The translations under genes were made by a program, and so were the position numbers. The notes beneath the pieces are model-generated. The model did no database searches. It saw only the letters and a list, made by a program, of their open reading frames with translations, and was not told the origin of the DNA. Shown here piece by piece: positions 62,348-64,000 of a DNA stretch of 64,000 bases. The stretch is from Methylobacterium mesophilicum SR1.6/6 (GTDB lineage Bacteria; Pseudomonadota; Alphaproteobacteria; Rhizobiales; Beijerinckiaceae): the NCBI RefSeq assembly GCF_000364445.2, contig NZ_CP043538.1, forward strand, positions 4,793,447 through 4,857,446, read 5' to 3'. Positions within the stretch are counted from its first letter, which is position 1. The number at the start of each line of letters is the position of its first letter.

Positions 62348-62470
62348 GCTGGGTCCCGGGTCGCAGTCCGTTGACGCTGCATGCGCCCGGGAAAAGGGTT
62401 CCGATTCATCCTGGACCGCCCCTTTCCCGGACAGGTGGAGCGTTAGCGCAACCTTATCCGGGACCCAGCA
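62348..62470. repeat. Large inverted repeat (hairpin D)
   Basis: TGCTGGGTCCCGGGT at 62348 and ATCCGGGACCCAGCA at 62456 are reverse complements with one mismatch over 15 bases. Inside, CCCGGGAAAAGGG faces CCCCTTTCCCGG as a second stem. It occupies the gap after the MmgE/PrpD-like gene. Only one copy occurs here; it may belong to another dispersed family or be a terminator. Confidence 0.7.
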
Positions 62471-62551
62471 CCGGAATTCGCCGCGCCAGCGGCTCCGGAT
62501 CCGATCCCCTGCATTTGACCTTCCGGCGCGTTCCTGATTGACCGGCCCGGC

Positions 62552-64000
62552 ATGACCACGAGCCTCTCCGCCGGCGGCACGCCGCGCCTCGCCCATGCCG
62601 ACCGGGTCGGCCGCGGGCTCGACGCGCTGAGCGTCAGCCATGGCCGCGCCGTGGCGGCCCTGCTGGCGCTGTGCCTGGTGATGTTCCTGCCCGGCCAGAT
62701 CTCGATGCAGCCGATGGACCGCGACGAGCCCCGCTTCGCCCAGGCCTCCAAGCAGATGCTGGAGACGGGCGACCTCGTCGACATCCGCTTCCAGGGCGAG
62801 GCGCGGCACAAGAAGCCGGTGGGGATTTACTGGGCGCAGGCCGCCGCGGTGGCGGCCGGCGAGGCCCTCGGCGTCCCGGAGGCGCGCACGCAGATCGCCC
62901 TCTACCGGATTCCGTCGCTGCTGGGAGCGACCGTTTCGGTGCTGCTCGCCTACTGGGCGGCGCTCGCCTTCCTGTCCCGCCGGTTCGCGCTGCTGGCCGC
63001 CGCCCTGTACGGCGGGTGCCTGATGCTCGCCGCGGAGGCGCATCTGGCCAAGACCGACGCCCTCCTCGTCGCCTGCGCCACCGCGAGCCTCGGCGCCCTC
63101 GCCCGCGCGTGGCTGGCGGCCCGCGACGGCCGCGCTCCGGCGGGGCCGGTCTTCGCGGCCTTCTGGGTCGGGATGGCGCTGGGCATCCTGGTGAAGGGAC
63201 CGATGGTGCCGCTGTTCGTGGCGCTGCCGGCCCTGATCCTGTCGGTGCAGGCGCGCTCCGGGCGCTGGCTCCTGGCCCTGCGGCCCGTCCCGGGTCTCGC
63301 CCTGACGGTGCTGCTGGTGGCGCCCTGGTTCGCCGCCATCGCGTGGAAGAGCGGCGGCGCCTTCTACGCGGAGGCGGTCGGGCACGACATGCTGGGCAAG
63401 GTGGGCGGCGCGGCGGAGCGCCACTGGGGGCCGCCCGGCGCCTACGCGCTCGCCTTCTTCGCCACCTTCTGGCCGGGGGCGGCCTTCGCCGCCATGAGCC
63501 TGCCCTTCGCGTGGCGGGCGCGGCGCGAGGCCGCCGTGAGCTTCCTGATCGCCGCGGTGCTGCCGGCTTGGCTGATCTTCGAGGCGGTGCCGACCAAGCT
63601 GCCCCATTACGTCCTGCCGCTGATGCCGTGGCTCGCGATCCTCACCGTGCTGGCGCTGTCGCGGGGGGCGCTGGACCCGCGGCTGCGGGGCGCGCGCCTC
63701 ACGGCCCTGCTGCTGCCGGCGATCCCGGCGGCGCTGACCCTCGGCCTCTGCCTCGCCGGCTGGCGCCTCGATGCCCACACGCTCCCGTGGCCCGCGCTGC
63801 CGCTGCTCGCCGCTGCCTGCGTGGTCGCGGCGCTGGGATGGCTCGCCTTCGCGCAAGGCTCGGCCGAGCGCGCCCTCGTGCTCGGGGTGCTGGCCTCCTG
63901 CCTGCTCGGCCCGGCCGTGCTCGGCGTGGCGCAGCTGTCGCTGCCGGCCCTCAAGGTCTCGCCCCGGCTCGCCGCCCTGCGCGACCGGATGCCGTGCCCG
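62552..64000 (+). CDS. ArnT-like (GT39/GT83-type) glycosyltransferase, partial
   Basis: The frame is open from the ATG at 62552 to the right edge (483 codons). Membrane protein: MFLPGQISMQPMDRDEPRFA and RHKKPVGIYWAQAAAVAA form the first loop, containing the Asp-Glu (DRDEPRFAQA) motif of lipid-linked sugar transferases. Several hydrophobic helices follow, then LVKGPMVPLFVALPALIL and VPTKLPHYVLPLMPWLAIL. Typical of ArnT and related enzymes that transfer sugars from polyprenyl-phosphate in the periplasm, often to lipid A. The acceptor is unknown; the C-terminus is missing. Confidence 0.85.
   Translation, partial: MTTSLSAGGTPRLAHADRVGRGLDALSVSHGRAVAALLALCLVMFLPGQISMQPMDRDEPRFAQASKQMLETGDLVDIRFQGEARHKKPVGIYWAQAAAVAAGEALGVPEARTQIALYRIPSLLGATVSVLLAYWAALAFLSRRFALLAAALYGGCLMLAAEAHLAKTDALLVACATASLGALARAWLAARDGRAPAGPVFAAFWVGMALGILVKGPMVPLFVALPALILSVQARSGRWLLALRPVPGLALTVLLVAPWFAAIAWKSGGAFYAEAVGHDMLGKVGGAAERHWGPPGAYALAFFATFWPGAAFAAMSLPFAWRARREAAVSFLIAAVLPAWLIFEAVPTKLPHYVLPLMPWLAILTVLALSRGALDPRLRGARLTALLLPAIPAALTLGLCLAGWRLDAHTLPWPALPLLAAACVVAALGWLAFAQGSAERALVLGVLASCLLGPAVLGVAQLSLPALKVSPRLAALRDRMPCP

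Overview
The window is GC-rich, densely coded chromosomal DNA from an alphaproteobacterium. The best guess is a Methylobacterium/Methylorubrum-type member of the Hyphomicrobiales. This rests on the dusB-ntrB-ntrC order, the fused ispDF gene, the short-lid adenylate kinase, methylmalonyl-CoA mutase, an isoquinoline-oxidoreductase-like molybdoenzyme and several families of dispersed hairpin repeats. No rRNA, tRNA, CRISPR array, prophage or intact insertion sequence was seen.

Layout. 1-6304: a BrnT/BrnA-type toxin-antitoxin pair cut by the left edge, an Fe-S uracil-DNA glycosylase homologue, a two-subunit molybdenum hydroxylase, a membrane histidine kinase and an EVE-domain protein. 6555-17970: an MHYT-GGDEF-EAL cyclic-di-GMP protein, the tsaD-GNAT-gpsA operon, a molybdopterin-binding small protein, rpsD, a second acetyltransferase, pgm and an exported alpha/beta hydrolase. 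17983-20148: methylmalonyl-CoA mutase. 20543-31961: the spc and alpha ribosomal-protein clusters (rplN to rplQ with secY, adk and rpoA). They start at rplN with no S10 cluster upstream, and are interrupted by a repeat between rplR and rpsE, by two small unknown genes between adk and rpsM, and by a metallo-beta-lactamase-fold gene between rpsK and rpoA.

32355-43656 is one tightly packed minus-strand chemosensory operon. It holds two CheW proteins, CheR-TPR, a methyl-accepting protein, a CheA-receiver fusion, CheB and two hybrid histidine kinases. Gene content resembles the Wsp-type 'alternative cellular function' systems, but a WspR-like diguanylate cyclase is absent and two kinases sit in its place. 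This is the most interesting system here. 44265-49397 is a complete glycerol regulon (glpR, glpD, glpK, glpF) with recognisable operator-like palindromes. 49482-58709 carries housekeeping genes in an order familiar from alphaproteobacteria: lipA, a RatA/Coq10-type START protein, cinA, ispDF and dusB-ntrB-ntrC. Inserted among them are a flavin monooxygenase and a MAPEG-family membrane protein. 58710-64000 has repeats, a small Rmf-like protein, cystathionine beta-lyase coupled to an exported MmgE/PrpD-family protein, and the start of an ArnT-like glycosyltransferase that runs off the right edge.

At least four kinds of inverted or dispersed repeat (called A, B, C and D here) fill many intergenic gaps. 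Most very long open frames opposite the real genes are by-products of the GC-rich third codon position and are not annotated.
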